Part shown: positions 63,535-64,000 of the stretch, in pieces
Numbering within the stretch: the stretch's first letter is position 1
Layout of the letters: every line of letters starts with the position of its first letter
Source: Akkermansia muciniphila
GTDB lineage: Bacteria > Verrucomicrobiota > Verrucomicrobiia > Verrucomicrobiales > Akkermansiaceae
Assembly: GCA_945901795.1 (NCBI GenBank)
Contig: CAMDLP010000005.1
Coordinates: 29,575-93,574 of the forward strand
Length of the DNA stretch: 64,000 nucleotides
Direction: 5' to 3'
Notes under the pieces: model-generated
What the model was told of the DNA's origin: nothing
The model's database searches: none
Seen by the model: only the letters and a program-made list of their open reading frames with translations
Made by a program: the position numbers and the translations under genes

Positions 63535-63817
63535 TCCTCCTGACTTCGGGCCATTTTCGTGGCGTCATGCAAATGGTCCGGTCCTTCTTCCCATTCAATC
63601 TGAGCGCAGACGGATCAATGCTTGTTAGCCGGGACTGACCCCGAGGCAGGTTTCATCTCTTCATCTTCCAAATCAAAAATCATCAATCATCAATCATCAA
63701 TCATCAATCATCAATCATCAATCATCAATCATCAATCAAACCCCAGCAGCCGCGGCACTCGCCAATGGATTGACGATTGATGAACTCCGACTGTTGATTT
63801 TTGATTTTGAAGAACCT
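63535..63817. other. Non-coding 283-base stretch with tandem repeats
   Basis: No gene is seen. It contains a heptamer tandem repeat with inverted-repeat flanks, listed separately, and an upstream stretch with no recognisable protein. Confidence 0.6.
63670..63816. repeat. ATCATCA heptamer array flanked by short inverted repeats
   Basis: Eight exact copies of atcatca run from 63679 to 63734, plus a partial ninth. Left flank aaatcaaaaatca (63670-63682) is the exact reverse complement of tgatttttgattt just after the array (about 63795-63807). Periodic 7-base repeats next to mobile-type sequences suggest a polymorphic locus. It is not a CRISPR, since units are adjacent with no spacers. Confidence 0.8.
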
Positions 63818-64000
63818 TCAGCCACCATCTGCGGTTCTGGTGCTACTCACAAAGATGGAAATTAGCTCATCGCATTCCGAGATGGCAGCGTCAACGGCCC
63901 CTCGCGCGACCATCTGTTTCCGCGAAATGATCTTGAGCCAGATCATCGTTTCCCTCAGTTCCTTGAGTGAGATCTTCATCTTGTGGATGAAATCCTTCCT
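63818..64000 (-). CDS. Four-helix-bundle protein, C-terminal part (runs off the window edge)
   Basis: On the minus strand the frame from the window end reads RKDFIHKMKISLKELRETMIWLKIISRKQMVARGAVDAAISECDELISIFVSS... to a TGA at 63818. This matches the C-terminal half of small four-helix-bundle proteins (S23-like, once described from rRNA intervening sequences), with the conserved KM.I.LKE.RET..WL pattern. The start lies beyond the window. It is absent from the ORF track because it has no start codon in the window. Confidence 0.75.
   Translation of the reverse strand, partial: RKDFIHKMKISLKELRETMIWLKIISRKQMVARGAVDAAISECDELISIFVSSTRTADGG

Noticed and set aside
63679-63738. Direct repeats that might be a CRISPR array
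   Set aside because: Units are seven bases and adjacent with no spacers, and no cas genes are nearby.

Overview
The window is GC-rich, densely coded bacterial chromosome. Gene content points to a member of the Verrucomicrobiota, probably in or near the Verrucomicrobiales. This is an inference from gene families (several Tat-exported Gfo/Idh/MocA oxidoreductases, a verrucomicrobial style of short lineage-specific proteins, a HemQ-type heme enzyme, Gram-negative features such as a beta-barrel porin). No rRNA or tRNA gene is present to confirm it. There is no prophage, CRISPR array or complete insertion sequence. Mobile traces are limited to an ISAs1-type transposase remnant, palindromic elements and gene fragments.

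Region 1 (1-9519) is a nitrogen island for urea: the tail of urtC, then urtD and urtE, an outer-membrane porin, urtA with its own terminator, and ureABCEFGD led by a small His-rich membrane protein. Sequences with the sigma-54 GG-N10-GC layout lie just upstream of both the porin and the urease operon. An NtrB/NtrC-like kinase and sigma-54 activator pair lies 11-18 kb away (20232-22835). A plausible scheme is nitrogen-regulated urea entry through the porin, UrtABCDE import, then hydrolysis by Ni-urease.

Region 2 (9516-31570) is mostly minus-strand housekeeping and accessory genes: a HAD phosphatase, a lutA-lutB-metY-lutC operon in which a sulfhydrylase gene splits the lactate-utilization set, a decayed sigma-factor gene, an Xre/RES toxin-antitoxin pair, xseB-dxs, a GT-C-like membrane protein, the two-component pair, cutA, rhodanese, an L,D-transpeptidase, a PIN toxin-antitoxin pair, folB overlapping a HAD-Nudix fusion, a DciA-like protein, ferredoxin, hemQ, and rpsB-tsf. 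An ankyrin-repeat gene with an in-frame amber codon closes the stretch.

Region 3 (31691-44741) holds a lipoprotein cyclophilin, plsY-gpsA-dedA, a secreted subtilase, queG-aroK, a Sua5-type protein, an operon of ECF sigma factor, one-TM protein and PDZ protein (arranged like sigmaE/anti-sigma/DegS-MucD systems, but the protease triad is not visible), an SH3 protein, a prepilin peptidase with a large insertion, and a GH13 enzyme.

Region 4 (44751-59597) is dominated by Gfo/Idh/MocA oxidoreductases: five intact genes and one fragment, four of them with Tat signals. With them are a DoxX-like protein, a discoidin-like lipoprotein, a sugar nucleotidyltransferase, an MFS carrier, an M23 peptidase, an ankyrin protein, a Fur regulator and a two-domain thioredoxin protein. 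This looks like periplasmic carbohydrate oxidation.

Region 5 (59594-64000) has a rhomboid protein, secG, the transposase remnant, a BrnT/BrnA-like pair, a VanZ-like protein, a hypothetical gene without a normal start, a heptamer tandem repeat, and the end of a four-helix-bundle protein cut by the window edge. The most noteworthy signals are the sigma-54-linked porin/urease arrangement, the HAD-Nudix fusion coupled to folB, the sigma/one-TM/pseudo-protease operon, the palindrome that supplies the ureD start codon, and the 127-bp inverted repeat at 45.9 kb.
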